Below, one piece after another: positions 32,414-40,839 of a DNA stretch of 56,867 bases. The notes beneath the pieces were generated by a model. It did not search any database. It was not told the origin of the DNA and saw only the letters and a program-made list of their open reading frames with translations. Every line of letters begins with the position of its first letter. Within the stretch, counting starts at the first letter, position 1. Source of the DNA: an uncultured Oscillospiraceae bacterium (GTDB lineage Bacteria > Bacillota > Clostridia > Oscillospirales > Oscillospiraceae); the NCBI GenBank assembly GCA_947623745.1, contig CANQHN010000017.1, forward strand, positions 1 through 56,867, read 5' to 3'. The position numbers were made by a program, and so were the translations under genes.

Positions 32414-32451
32414 AACAGGAATATGATACCTGTTCGCGCAGAAAAATGCAA
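32414..32451 (-). promoter_or_regulatory. Promoter of the rpiR-cmk-ispH operon with overlapping palindrome
   Basis: Minus-strand TTGCAT (32446-32451) and TATCAT (32423-32428) are 17 bases apart. The -10 box lies within the inverted repeat AACAGG-N9-CCTGTT (32414-32434), a good position for a repressor. A second imperfect repeat TGACGCA-N5-TGCATCA occurs at 32373-32391 in the leader. Confidence 0.72.
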
Positions 32452-32493
32452 GTGAAATCTGCAAGATTTTCCTACTGTCTTGCAAAAAATTTT

Positions 32494-33207
32494 TTACTTC
32501 TCGTCCAAAAGCGCCTTCACCTCGTCCGGCGCCAGCGCCCTCCACTTGCCGGGCGCCAGGGTGCGGTCCAGCTCCAGCGCCCCCTCCCGGATGCGCTTGA
32601 GCCGCTCCACCCTCAGCCCCGCCTTCTCGCACATGCGGCGCACCTGGCGGTTCTTCCCCTGGTGGATGGTGATGGACAGCTGGCTGACGCTGCCGCTCAC
32701 CCGGCCCCGGCGGACCCTGGCCGGGGCGATGGGCTCCCCGTCCAGCTCCATGGGGGCGCACAGGATGGGCAGCCCTCTGGCCGTGTCCCCGGTGACCCAC
32801 ACCAGGTACTCCTTCTCCACCTCGTGGCTGGGGTGGAGGAGTTTCTGGGTCAGCTCCCCGTCGTCGGTGAGGATGAGCAGGCCCTCCGAGTCCAGGTCCA
32901 GCCGGCCCACGGGCCACACCCGCCTGCCGCAGCCGGACACCAGCTGGGCCACCGTCCGGCGGCCCTTCTCGTCGGAGAGGGTGGTGACATACCCCCTGGG
33001 CTTGTTGAGCATCAGGTAGGTGCGCTCCCCCGCCGGACGCAGGGGCCTGCCGTCGATCTCGATCCTGTCCCGGTCCGGGTCGGCCCTGTCCCCCAGGCGG
33101 GCCGCGGCGCCGTTCACCGTCACCCGGCCGGCGGCGATCCACTCCTCCGCCGTCCGGCGGGACGCCTCGCCCCGCTCTGACAGCAGCTTCTGGAGCCGCT
33201 CCTCCAT
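32494..33207 (-). CDS. rluB: Pseudouridine synthase, RluB/RsuA family
   Basis: Isomerises specific uridines in rRNA; the RluB group acts on 23S rRNA. An N-terminal S4 RNA-binding domain (residues ~1-60) precedes the catalytic domain with the Asp in GRLDLDSEGLLILTDDG. The 237-aa length is typical. AGGAGG lies nine bases ahead of the ATG. It follows the dacF-like gene by 27 bases. No clear terminator follows; the downstream sequence has only a weak GCAAGA/TCTTGC hairpin. Confidence 0.93.
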   Translation of the reverse strand: MEERLQKLLSERGEASRRTAEEWIAAGRVTVNGAAARLGDRADPDRDRIEIDGRPLRPAGERTYLMLNKPRGYVTTLSDEKGRRTVAQLVSGCGRRVWPVGRLDLDSEGLLILTDDGELTQKLLHPSHEVEKEYLVWVTGDTARGLPILCAPMELDGEPIAPARVRRGRVSGSVSQLSITIHQGKNRQVRRMCEKAGLRVERLKRIREGALELDRTLAPGKWRALAPDEVKALLDEK

Positions 33208-33234
33208 TCCGGCCCGCCTCCTCTCGTTAAAGTA

Positions 33235-34329
33235 TCAGAAGATCCCGGAGAGCAGCCCCTCCAAGGGGTTCTTCGCCGGGACCGCGTCCCGGCCCGCGCT
33301 CCGGGCGGCCACCAGGGGCACCTGGCCCACCAGCTCGCCGCCGCAGCGGACCTCCAGCGTCCCCAGCCGGTCCCCCCTCTCCACGGGGGCGGACACCGCC
33401 GGGGCGTCCCACACGGTTTTCAGCTCCAACTGCTCCTCCCCGGTCACCGGGTAGAGCCAGCCGCGCTGCACCTGGGCCTCCACGAAGGGGACCAGGGAGC
33501 CGGAGACAGGGACACAGCCAAAAACGGCCCCCTCCTCCACCTCCGCCGGGGCGTAGCCGGCAAAGCCCCAGTCCAGCAGGGCGGCGTGGTCCCGCCAGTC
33601 GTCGGGGTCGTTGAGGGTGACGGCGATCAGGGTCATGCCGCCCCGGCGGGCCGCCGAGACCAGGGTGCGCCCGGCCTTCTCGGTGTAGCCCGTTTTCATC
33701 CCCACCGCCCCCTCATACCGCCAGAGCAGCTTGTTGTGGTTGGTGAGGACGCGGGAGCCCACAGTGGCCGTCTTGGTGGAGACGATGCGCAGCAGCGTCT
33801 CATTCTCCAGGCAGGCCCGGGCCAGCAGGGCCATGTCATAGGCGGAGGAGTAGTGCCCCTCCGCCGTCAGGCCGCTGGGGTTGACAAAGTGGGAGTCCGC
33901 CATGCCCAGCTCCCGGGCCTTGCGGTTCATCTCCCGGGCGAAGTCCTCCTGGCTCCCGGCGCAGCGGATGGCGATGGCCGCCGCCGCGTCGTTGCCCGAG
34001 CGGAGCAGCAGCCCGTAGAGCAGCCCCTCCAGGGTCACCCGCTCCCCGGGGCGCAGGTAGACGGAGGAGCCCTCCACCCCCACCGCCTCGTCGGGCACTG
34101 GGAACTCCTCCCCCAGGGGCACCCCGGACTCCAGGGCCACCAGGGCGGTCATCAGCTTGGTGATGGAGGCGATGTCCCGGCGGTCGTGGCTGTTGTGCTC
34201 ATAGAGCACCCGGCCGCTGGAGGCCTCCACCAAAATCGCGCTGGACGCGCTGGTGCCCACCGCCTGGGCGGTGGGCAGCCGTTGAAACATCACAATGGCG
34301 CAAAGAGCCAGGGGCAGAATACGTTTCAA
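33235..34329 (-). CDS. dacF: D-alanyl-D-alanine carboxypeptidase, DacF/PBP5 type
   Basis: Trims pentapeptides of peptidoglycan outside the membrane. The 364-aa product has a signal peptide ending near AQA and the three S11 peptidase motifs SITK (catalytic Ser), SGND and KTGYTEKAG, followed by a beta-rich C-terminal domain. It starts at TTG with AAAGGG upstream. A DacF identity, as opposed to another PBP5 paralogue, is inferred from proximity to gerW and scpAB and from the spore-forming context. Confidence 0.9.
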   Translation of the reverse strand: MKRILPLALCAIVMFQRLPTAQAVGTSASSAILVEASSGRVLYEHNSHDRRDIASITKLMTALVALESGVPLGEEFPVPDEAVGVEGSSVYLRPGERVTLEGLLYGLLLRSGNDAAAAIAIRCAGSQEDFAREMNRKARELGMADSHFVNPSGLTAEGHYSSAYDMALLARACLENETLLRIVSTKTATVGSRVLTNHNKLLWRYEGAVGMKTGYTEKAGRTLVSAARRGGMTLIAVTLNDPDDWRDHAALLDWGFAGYAPAEVEEGAVFGCVPVSGSLVPFVEAQVQRGWLYPVTGEEQLELKTVWDAPAVSAPVERGDRLGTLEVRCGGELVGQVPLVAARSAGRDAVPAKNPLEGLLSGIF

Positions 34330-34409
34330 TCCGGGACACCCTTTCCGATGTAAGTCGTCCCTAGTATTTGCCCCAAACCTCGTTTTTTGTCAGGAAATGA
34401 TAGGCAGCT

Positions 34410-34826
34410 TTACTCGGCGATGTCCGGGTCCTGGCCGGCGGCCTGCTGCTCCTTTTTCTCCTGCTGCTTCTCGATAAAGGCGGTGACCTTGTCCACCACC
34501 TCGGGCACGGTGTCGATGATCTTGCCGGCGGTGGTGGCGGGCGGCGGGATCACGGGCAGGAGCTTCACATTCTCCCCCCGGACCACCAGGAAGGCCACCG
34601 GCTCCAGCTTGGCGCTGGCGCCGCTGCCGCCGCCGAAGCTGTCGCTCCGGCTCTTGGTGGAGAAGTCGCTGCCGCCGCTGGCAAAGCCGAAGGACAGCCG
34701 GGACACGGGGATCAGGGTCACGTCTCCGGTGATGATGGGCTGCCCGATGATGGTGTTGGAGTCCACCATGGTGCGGATCTTGTCCATCGTCGTGCTCATC
34801 AGGTCGTTGATCGGGTGATTATCCAT
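34410..34826 (-). CDS. gerW: GerW-family sporulation protein (YtfJ)
   Basis: Spore protein family needed for normal germination responses in Bacillus. The 138-aa product shows HPINDLMSTTMDKIRTMVD at its start, the typical GQPI...LIPVSRLSFGFA beta segment and a Gly/Ser-rich central stretch (FGGGSGASAKLEPVAFLV). AAGGCGG lies seven bases ahead of the ATG at 34826. The neighbouring DUF2953 gene is also its neighbour in B. subtilis (ytfI-ytfJ). Confidence 0.94.
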   Translation of the reverse strand: MDNHPINDLMSTTMDKIRTMVDSNTIIGQPIITGDVTLIPVSRLSFGFASGGSDFSTKSRSDSFGGGSGASAKLEPVAFLVVRGENVKLLPVIPPPATTAGKIIDTVPEVVDKVTAFIEKQQEKKEQQAAGQDPDIAE

Positions 34827-34828
34827 CT

Positions 34829-35464
34829 TCAAACCGCCTTTCTTTTCGTCTGTTTGGCTTTTTGATTTCGCTTGAACCGAAGGAACCGGCACAGGGCCTT
34901 GACGCCGAAATAGATGCCCAGCCATAAAATCTGGCCGATGCGCAGGGACAGGGCGGCCTTGCCGTACAGGGTCATCCCCTTCGCGTCAAAGTCCAGGTAG
35001 ACGTGGGCGTGGCCGTCCACCACGTGAAACGCCTGGGTCAGCGGCCCCCACAGGGCCCCCAGGGCGGCGTTGGCCTGCCCGTAGAGCAGGGCGGCGTCCG
35101 CCGGGTCGTCGCTGCCCACGGTGAGCAGCAGCTCCAGCTCGTCCACCACCAGCTTTTTCCAGAAGCACCCCGCCGCCTCCAGGGCCAGGGGGAGGAAGGT
35201 CTTGGCCAGCTCCAGGGCGCCGCCCTTGGGCTTGGGGGCCTTCTCCCCCTCCTTGGGCTCTTTGGGGGGCTTTTTCTTCTTCTCCTTCTTGGGTTTCTCC
35301 TTTTTCTCCCTCTTGGGCAGGGGGAACACCTTGATCCGCAGCGGCCCCAGCCGGGCCCGGACGGTCAGGCCGTCCTCGGCGAACTGGGCGGCCACGCCCA
35401 CCTTGAGCCGCCCGATGAGGAACAGGACGGCCAGGACGATGAGGAGCACCACCCATCCGTTCAC
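34829..35464 (-). CDS. ytfI: DUF2953 (YtfI-like) membrane-anchored protein
   Basis: The 211-aa product has an N-terminal transmembrane helix (VVLLIVLAVLFLIG), a beta segment (VRARLGPLRIKVFPL), a highly basic Lys/Pro/Glu linker of about 35 residues, then a helical DUF2953 region. Function is unknown; sporulation is suspected from its constant pairing with gerW. The GTG start overlaps the scpB stop (GTGA) with GGAGG upstream. Confidence 0.85.
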   Translation of the reverse strand: MNGWVVLLIVLAVLFLIGRLKVGVAAQFAEDGLTVRARLGPLRIKVFPLPKREKKEKPKKEKKKKPPKEPKEGEKAPKPKGGALELAKTFLPLALEAAGCFWKKLVVDELELLLTVGSDDPADAALLYGQANAALGALWGPLTQAFHVVDGHAHVYLDFDAKGMTLYGKAALSLRIGQILWLGIYFGVKALCRFLRFKRNQKAKQTKRKAV

Positions 35465-36069
35465 GGCTCCTCCCCCCCTTCGGCCTCCTCCGCCTGCTCC
35501 TGACGCAGGCGGGCCACGGCGGCCTCCAGCTCCAGGGTCATCTGGCCGCCCTCCTTGCTGGAGTCGGGCAGTTCAGGCAGCTCCTCCAGACTGGACAGGC
35601 CGAAGGAACGCAGGAAATTCTTGGTGGTGCGGTAGAGGATGGGGCGGCCCGGCACGGCCAGCCGTCCGGCCTCCTCGATGAGCTCCCGCTCCAGCAGCAG
35701 CCCCACGGTGTAGGAGCTGTCCACCCCCCGCACCTGGTCCACGTAGGCCCGGGTGACGGGCTGGAAATAGGCGATGACGGAGAGCACCTCCAGCGCCGGC
35801 TGGGACAGCCGGGCGGGCTTGCGGTTCTCCAGAATTTTGCGCACATAGGGGGCGTATTCCGGGGAGGAGCACAGCTGGTAGCTGGTATCCAGCTTCACCA
35901 GGCGAATGCCCCGGCGCTCGTAGCTGTAACGGTCCATCAGGCGCTGGGCCACCGCGTCCATGGTGGCCCGGTCCACCTCCAGCCCCAGGCACAGCCGCTC
36001 CACGCCCACCGGCTCGCCGGCGGCGAAGAGGATGCTCTCCAGGGCGGATTCCAGTTCTTTAACGTCCAT
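35461..36069 (-). CDS. scpB: Segregation and condensation protein B
   Basis: ScpB forms a winged-helix dimer that binds ScpA in the SMC condensin complex. The 202-aa product begins MDVKELESALESILFAAGEP, the ScpB hallmark, and contains KPARLSQPALEVLSVIAYFQPVTRA-type winged-helix sequence. AGGAGG precedes the ATG at 36069. It follows scpA by 30 bases. Confidence 0.97.
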   Translation of the reverse strand: MDVKELESALESILFAAGEPVGVERLCLGLEVDRATMDAVAQRLMDRYSYERRGIRLVKLDTSYQLCSSPEYAPYVRKILENRKPARLSQPALEVLSVIAYFQPVTRAYVDQVRGVDSSYTVGLLLERELIEEAGRLAVPGRPILYRTTKNFLRSFGLSSLEELPELPDSSKEGGQMTLELEAAVARLRQEQAEEAEGGEEP

Positions 36070-36099
36070 TCGCTCCTCCTTTCCGGGGGAACCCAAAGA

Positions 36100-36897
36100 T
36101 CAGTAGGTATCGGCGGTGAACTCCCCGCCCCCATCCTCCTGGCCGGTGGAGGTGACGGTGCAGTCCTCCTCGGTGCCCGCCAGGCGCAGGCGGTGGGCCT
36201 TGCACAGCTCCAGCACCGCGATAAAGGTGGCCACCACCTCCGAGCGGCTGCGGTTGCCCTTGAACAGGGCCCGGAACCGGGTAACGCCGAAGCGCAGCAG
36301 GCGCTGGAGGATCTCGGCGGCCTTGTCCGCCACCGGGTAGGGCTCCCGGCCCACGATGCCCTGGAAGGCGGACACCGGCGGGGGCAGCTTGTCGTCCGAG
36401 CGGGAGAGCACCGCCCGCATAGCGCGGCTCAGGTCCTCCCGGCTGTGGACGTAGCGGTAGGCCCGGTCGGCCTGGACGGGCTCCGGGGCCTTGGGGATGA
36501 GGTCCCGGCCGTAGGCATAGCGCTGGTCCAGCAGAGGGACGATCTGCTTGATCTTCAGGTAGTTTTCGTTGCGCTGGTGGGCCTCCAGGGAGGCGATGAG
36601 CTGTTCCATCTCCGACAGGGCCTCCTCGTCGTGGATGGACAGCAGCATTTTTGTTTTTATGTAAACTAATTGGGCGGCCATGGTCACAAATTCGCTGGCC
36701 ACCTCCAGGTCCAGCTGTTTGCGCTGGTCCATCCACTGCATGTACTGGTCCAGGATGAGCGAGATCTGGATGTCCTTGATCTCCATCTTGTTCTTGCTCA
36801 ACAGGTGGAGGATCAGGTCCAGGGGGCCAACGAAGTCCTCCATGTCCTCCGCCCTGGCCTTCACCACCCCCTCCAGGTGGTAGATGGGGCTGTCCAA
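36100..36897 (-). CDS. scpA: Segregation and condensation protein A
   Basis: ScpA is the kleisin bridging the SMC heads. The 265-aa product has the N-terminal FVGPLDLILHLLSKNKMEI motif and a C-terminal winged-helix kleisin end (GVTRFRALFKGNRSRSEVV). The start is TTG 36897 with GGAGGTG upstream. Residues 78-81 are encoded by GTT-TAC-ATA-AAA, part of a wider AT-rich patch (36649-36671) in an otherwise GC-rich gene. Confidence 0.97.
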   Translation of the reverse strand: MDSPIYHLEGVVKARAEDMEDFVGPLDLILHLLSKNKMEIKDIQISLILDQYMQWMDQRKQLDLEVASEFVTMAAQLVYIKTKMLLSIHDEEALSEMEQLIASLEAHQRNENYLKIKQIVPLLDQRYAYGRDLIPKAPEPVQADRAYRYVHSREDLSRAMRAVLSRSDDKLPPPVSAFQGIVGREPYPVADKAAEILQRLLRFGVTRFRALFKGNRSRSEVVATFIAVLELCKAHRLRLAGTEEDCTVTSTGQEDGGGEFTADTY

Positions 36898-36918
36898 ACG
36901 CTCACCTCCAGAGCAGAA

Positions 36919-37605
36919 TCAGAAGAAGTAGTACTGGGCGATCTCGAAGGGGAAGGCGGTCGCCCGGCACAGCAGGCGGGTGACCCCCTCCATGGCCGCC
37001 CCCAGCGGGCCGCCGAAGGCCCCGGACCAGGCCAGCAGGACCACCGCCACGATCATGAACCGCTCGTAGCGCAGGATGGTCAGGTAGGCCCTGTCCGGCA
37101 GCAGGGAGAAGAGCACCTTGGAGCCGTCCAGCGGCGGGATGGGGATCAGGTTGAACAGGCCCAGCCCGACGCTGAGCACCGCCATATAGCAGAAAAACAG
37201 GATGGCGTAGGCCGCGGCCGTGCCCTGGGGAAAAACGTGATAGATCAGGGAGCACACCCCCATGGCCAGGAAGGCCAGTACGAAGTTGGACACCGGCCCG
37301 GCCAGGGCGGTGATGGCCATGTCCCGCTTGGGGTGCTTGAAGTTGCGCATATCCACCGGCACCGGCTTGGCCCAGCCCACCCGGACGGCCAGCATCAGGA
37401 ACAGGCCCACCAGGTCCACGTGGGCCAGGGGGTTGAGGGTCAGCCGGCCGTTGACCTTGGCGGTGGGGTCCCCCAGCCGGTAGGCCACCAGGCCGTGGGA
37501 CAGCTCGTGGAAGGTCAGGCAGAACAGGCTGGCCGCCGCGCCCATGACCAGCATCAGCAGCTGGAGCCAGTTCATGTGGTCGAGAAATGCCTGAATGGTG
37601 CCCAA
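36919..37605 (-). CDS. Site-2 protease family (M50) intramembrane metalloprotease
   Basis: Membrane-embedded zinc protease. The 228-aa product has about five hydrophobic segments, the zinc motif HELSH near residue 34 and the second ligand motif NLIPIPPLDGSK near residue 155. There is no PDZ domain, as in the small YwhC-like subgroup rather than RseP/SpoIVFB. The start is TTG 37605, with AGGAGG and GAAGGA upstream. It is the first gene of the scpAB-gerW-dacF-rluB unit. Confidence 0.92.
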   Translation of the reverse strand: MGTIQAFLDHMNWLQLLMLVMGAAASLFCLTFHELSHGLVAYRLGDPTAKVNGRLTLNPLAHVDLVGLFLMLAVRVGWAKPVPVDMRNFKHPKRDMAITALAGPVSNFVLAFLAMGVCSLIYHVFPQGTAAAYAILFFCYMAVLSVGLGLFNLIPIPPLDGSKVLFSLLPDRAYLTILRYERFMIVAVVLLAWSGAFGGPLGAAMEGVTRLLCRATAFPFEIAQYYFF

Positions 37606-37637
37606 CTCGATCCTTCCCTCCTAGGATAATCAAAGAA

Positions 37638-37666
37638 ATTATAGCAAAGTTTTCAGAGATTGACAA
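37638..37666 (-). promoter_or_regulatory. sigma-A promoter of the site-2 protease-scpAB-rluB operon
   Basis: Minus-strand TTGTCA (37661-37666) and TATAAT (37638-37643), spacer 17, about 32 bases ahead of the TTG start. Confidence 0.87.
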
Positions 37667-37707
37667 CTGTTTCCGGAAAAATGGGGCCGCGTTTTTCCAA
37701 AGGGCGC

Positions 37708-37739
37708 AGAAAGTCCCGGACGGCCGGGCCGTCCGGGAC
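37708..37739 (-). terminator. Probable terminator of the tig-clp-lon-engB run
   Basis: A perfect 12-bp stem GTCCCGGACGGC / GCCGTCCGGGAC with a 3-base loop lies 7 bases after the engB stop. On the minus strand it is followed only by TTTCTG, so the T-tract is weak. Confidence 0.5.
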
Positions 37740-37745
37740 CACGCT

Positions 37746-38339
37746 TCATCGTCCGATGGAGGAGAAAATGAGCTGGAGCAGCTCCTGTTTCCCGTCCCCC
37801 TTCTCCGCGGAGAAGGGCACCACGGGCACCTCCTCCCCCAGCTCCAGGGTGTCCCGGATGAGCTGGAGATTGGGGGCGATCTCACTTTTTTTCAGCTTGT
37901 CCAGCTTGTTGGCCGCCACGGCGAAGGGGCAGCCGGCATCCCGGTACCACTGGGCCATGGTGCGGTCGTTCTCGGTGGGCTTGTGCCGGGCATCCACCAC
38001 CATCACCCCGTAGGTCATCAGGCCGGGGGCGGCGAAGTAGCCCTCCATCAGCCGCGCCCACCGGTCCCGCTCGGCCTGGGAGACCTTGGCGTAGCCGTAG
38101 CCGGGCAGATCCACCAGGTAGAAGGCATTGTCCACCCGGAAGTAGTTGATGTGGGTGGTCTTGCCAGGGGCGGCGCCCACCCGGGCCAGGTTCCTCCGGC
38201 CCAGCAGGCGGTTGATCACCGAGGACTTGCCCACGTTGGACCGCCCGGCGAAGGCCACCTGGGGCAGGGCGTCCCGGATGAAGTCCTTCGGCCCGGCGGC
38301 GGAGAGGATGAACTGGGTATTCTGCAGGTTGAGGGCCAT
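37746..38339 (-). CDS. engB: Ribosome biogenesis GTPase YsxC/EngB
   Basis: Essential GTPase for 50S subunit assembly. The 197-aa product has G1 AGRSNVGKSS, G3 DLPGYGYAK and G4 NKLDKL. GGAGGG precedes the ATG. It follows lon by 16 bases; lon-engB adjacency is also found in B. subtilis (lonA-ysxC). Confidence 0.97.
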   Translation of the reverse strand: MALNLQNTQFILSAAGPKDFIRDALPQVAFAGRSNVGKSSVINRLLGRRNLARVGAAPGKTTHINYFRVDNAFYLVDLPGYGYAKVSQAERDRWARLMEGYFAAPGLMTYGVMVVDARHKPTENDRTMAQWYRDAGCPFAVAANKLDKLKKSEIAPNLQLIRDTLELGEEVPVVPFSAEKGDGKQELLQLIFSSIGR

Positions 38340-38355
38340 GTGCCGCGCCCTCCGC

Positions 38356-40770
38356 TTACAGGGCAGGGCGGACAGGGCCCCGGTTCCCCCGGTTGTCCGG
38401 GAGGCTCAGGTTGTCCTGGGCGACCTGCTGGGATTTGGCGTGGACGCCGGTGGGCAGGGCGTGGGAGAGCACCTGGTCCACCTGGTCCACCAGCACGAAC
38501 TGCAGGCTGGAGCGCACGGTCTGGTCGATGTCCTCCAGGTCCTTCTCGTTCTCGGCGGGGAGGATCACGGTCTTGATGCCGCTGCGCTTGGCGGCCATGG
38601 TCTTTTCCCGCAGGCCGCCGATGGGCAGCACCCGGCCCCGCAGGGTCACCTCGCCGGTCATGGCGATGCCCGGGCGCACGGGGGCGCCGGTGAGGGCGGA
38701 GACCATGGCGGTGGTGATGGCGATGCCGGCGGAGGGGCCGTCCTTGGGCACGGCGCCCTCGGGGAAGTGGACGTGCATATCATTGTTCTGGTAGAATTTG
38801 GGGTCGATGCCCAGCTGGGCGGAGCGGCTGCGGATATAGCTCAGGGCCGCGTGGGCGGACTCCTTCATCACGTCGCCCAAGTTGCCCGTCAGCTCCACCT
38901 TGCCGGTGCCGGGGACCACGTTGACCTCCACCTCCAGCAGCTCGCCGCCCACGCTGGTCCAGGCCAGGCCGTTGACCACGCCGACCCGCTCCTTGAGGGC
39001 CTCCCGCTCCGGGTGGTAGCGGGGCACGCCCAGGTACTCCTGCAAGTCCTTCACGTGGACCCGCACGGCGGTCTCCCCGTCGGACACCAGCTTCATGGCC
39101 GCCTTGCGGCACACTCCGGCGATGCGGCGCTCCAGGATGCGCACCCCGGACTCCCGGGTGTAGGAGGCGATCATCTCCCGGATGGCGTCGTCGGTGATCT
39201 TCAGCTGGCCCTTGGCCAAGCCGTGGCGCTTCATCTCCTTGGGGATCAGGTGGCGCTTGGCGATCTGCAGCTTCTCCTCGTCGGTGTAGCTGGGCAGCTC
39301 GATGACCTCCATCCGGTCCAGCAGGGGCCGGGGGATGGTCTCGGTGGTGTTGGCGGTGGTGATGAACAGCACGTCGGACAGGTCGAAGGGCAGCTCCAGG
39401 AAGTGGTCCCGGAAGGTGGCGTTCTGCTCGCCGTCCAGCACCTCCAGCAGGGCCGAGGCCGGGTCGCCCCGGTGGTCGTGGCCCAGCTTGTCGATCTCGT
39501 CCAGCAGCAGCAGCGGGTTGCAGCTGCCCGCCTGGTTGACGGCGGCGATGATGCGCCCGGGCATGGAGCCCACATAGGTCTTGCGGTGGCCGCGGATGTC
39601 CGCCTCGTCGCTGACGCCGCCCAGGGAAATGCGGGCCAGCTTGCGGTTCAGCGCCCCAGCCACCGACATGGCGATGGAGGTCTTGCCCACGCCCGGAGGG
39701 CCGACAAGACAGATCACCTGCCCCTTCAGCTCGGGGGCGAGCTGCTTGACGGCCAGGAACTCCAGAATGCGCTCCTTCACCTTCTGCAGGCCGTAGTGGT
39801 CCCGGTCCAGGGCCTTCCGGGCCGCCTCCACGCTGACCCGCTCCTTGGTGCGCTTGTTCCAGGGCAGCTCCAGGCAGATATCCAGATAGTTGCGCAGCAC
39901 CGAGGCCTCGGAGGAGCCGAAGGGCTGCTTGGCCAGACGGCCCACCTCCTTCTCCAGCTTCTGGCGCACCTGGTCGGGCAGGTCGGTCTCGGCGATCTTC
40001 TTGCGGTAGTCCGCGATGTCGTCGCCGTCGCCCTCCCCCAGCTCGTTCTGGATGGCCTTCATCTGCTCGCGCAGGTAGTAGTCCCGCTGGTTGTCGGCCA
40101 TCTGCTCCCGGGCCCGGTTCTGGATCTCCACGTCCACGGCCAGCACCTCCACCTCCCGGCGGAGGATCTGGTACATCCGCTCCAGGCGGCGGGCCGGGCG
40201 CAGCTCCTCCAGGATGGCCTGCTTGTCGCCGGGGCGCATGGAGATGTTCTGGGCGATATAGTCGGAGATATAGCCGGGGTCGTCGCTGGAGAGCACGTTG
40301 ACCAGCAGATCGGGGGACACCTTGGGGGCCAGCTCGGCGTAGCGCTGGAACACCTCGTAGGTGGAGCGGATCAGGGCCTCCGTCTTGGGGGCGGGCCGAC
40401 CGGCCGGCTCCGCAGGGATCTCCTGCACCTCGGTCTCCAGATAGGGGTTCCGGCGGGTCATGGCGATCAGCCGGGCCCGGCACACTCCCTCCACCATCAC
40501 CCGCACGTTGTCGCCTGGCATACGCAGCAGCTGGCGCACGTTGGAGATGGTGCCCACCTGGTACAGGTCCTCCGCGCCGGGGCGCTCCACAGAGATATCC
40601 CGCTGGGCCACCAGGAACACCGGGACGCCGGTGGACATGGCTTCCTCCAGGGCCTTGATGGAGGACTCCCGGCCCACGTCGAAGTGGATGAGCATATTGG
40701 GGAACACGGTCAGCCCCCGCAGGGCGATGGTAGGCAGGATGGAAGTTTTCATTGCGGTCTCCTTTTCCAT
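38356..40770 (-). CDS. lon: ATP-dependent protease Lon
   Basis: Cytosolic AAA+ protease degrading damaged and regulatory proteins. The 804-aa product has the N-terminal LON domain ([15 protein letters not shown]), Walker [10 protein letters not shown], sensor motifs, and the C-terminal protease domain with the catalytic Ser in KDGPSAGIA and the downstream Lys near AKRSGIKTV. The ATG at 40770 has AAAGGAGG five bases upstream; an alternative ATG six codons on also has AAGGAG. A GC-rich hairpin without T-tract lies in the 69-base gap after clpX. Confidence 0.98.
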   Translation of the reverse strand: MEKETAMKTSILPTIALRGLTVFPNMLIHFDVGRESSIKALEEAMSTGVPVFLVAQRDISVERPGAEDLYQVGTISNVRQLLRMPGDNVRVMVEGVCRARLIAMTRRNPYLETEVQEIPAEPAGRPAPKTEALIRSTYEVFQRYAELAPKVSPDLLVNVLSSDDPGYISDYIAQNISMRPGDKQAILEELRPARRLERMYQILRREVEVLAVDVEIQNRAREQMADNQRDYYLREQMKAIQNELGEGDGDDIADYRKKIAETDLPDQVRQKLEKEVGRLAKQPFGSSEASVLRNYLDICLELPWNKRTKERVSVEAARKALDRDHYGLQKVKERILEFLAVKQLAPELKGQVICLVGPPGVGKTSIAMSVAGALNRKLARISLGGVSDEADIRGHRKTYVGSMPGRIIAAVNQAGSCNPLLLLDEIDKLGHDHRGDPASALLEVLDGEQNATFRDHFLELPFDLSDVLFITTANTTETIPRPLLDRMEVIELPSYTDEEKLQIAKRHLIPKEMKRHGLAKGQLKITDDAIREMIASYTRESGVRILERRIAGVCRKAAMKLVSDGETAVRVHVKDLQEYLGVPRYHPEREALKERVGVVNGLAWTSVGGELLEVEVNVVPGTGKVELTGNLGDVMKESAHAALSYIRSRSAQLGIDPKFYQNNDMHVHFPEGAVPKDGPSAGIAITTAMVSALTGAPVRPGIAMTGEVTLRGRVLPIGGLREKTMAAKRSGIKTVILPAENEKDLEDIDQTVRSSLQFVLVDQVDQVLSHALPTGVHAKSQQVAQDNLSLPDNRGNRGPVRPAL

Positions 40771-40839
40771 AGGGACCTCCTTTCTCAGGGGACACAAGCG
40801 CCCCGGCGCCCGCTGGGAGTCAGGGCGCGGGGCGTTCGT

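Noticed and set aside
40771-40839. GC-rich hairpin between clpX and lon as a terminator.
   Set aside because: The stem is interrupted and has no T-tract; lon follows as part of the same cluster.
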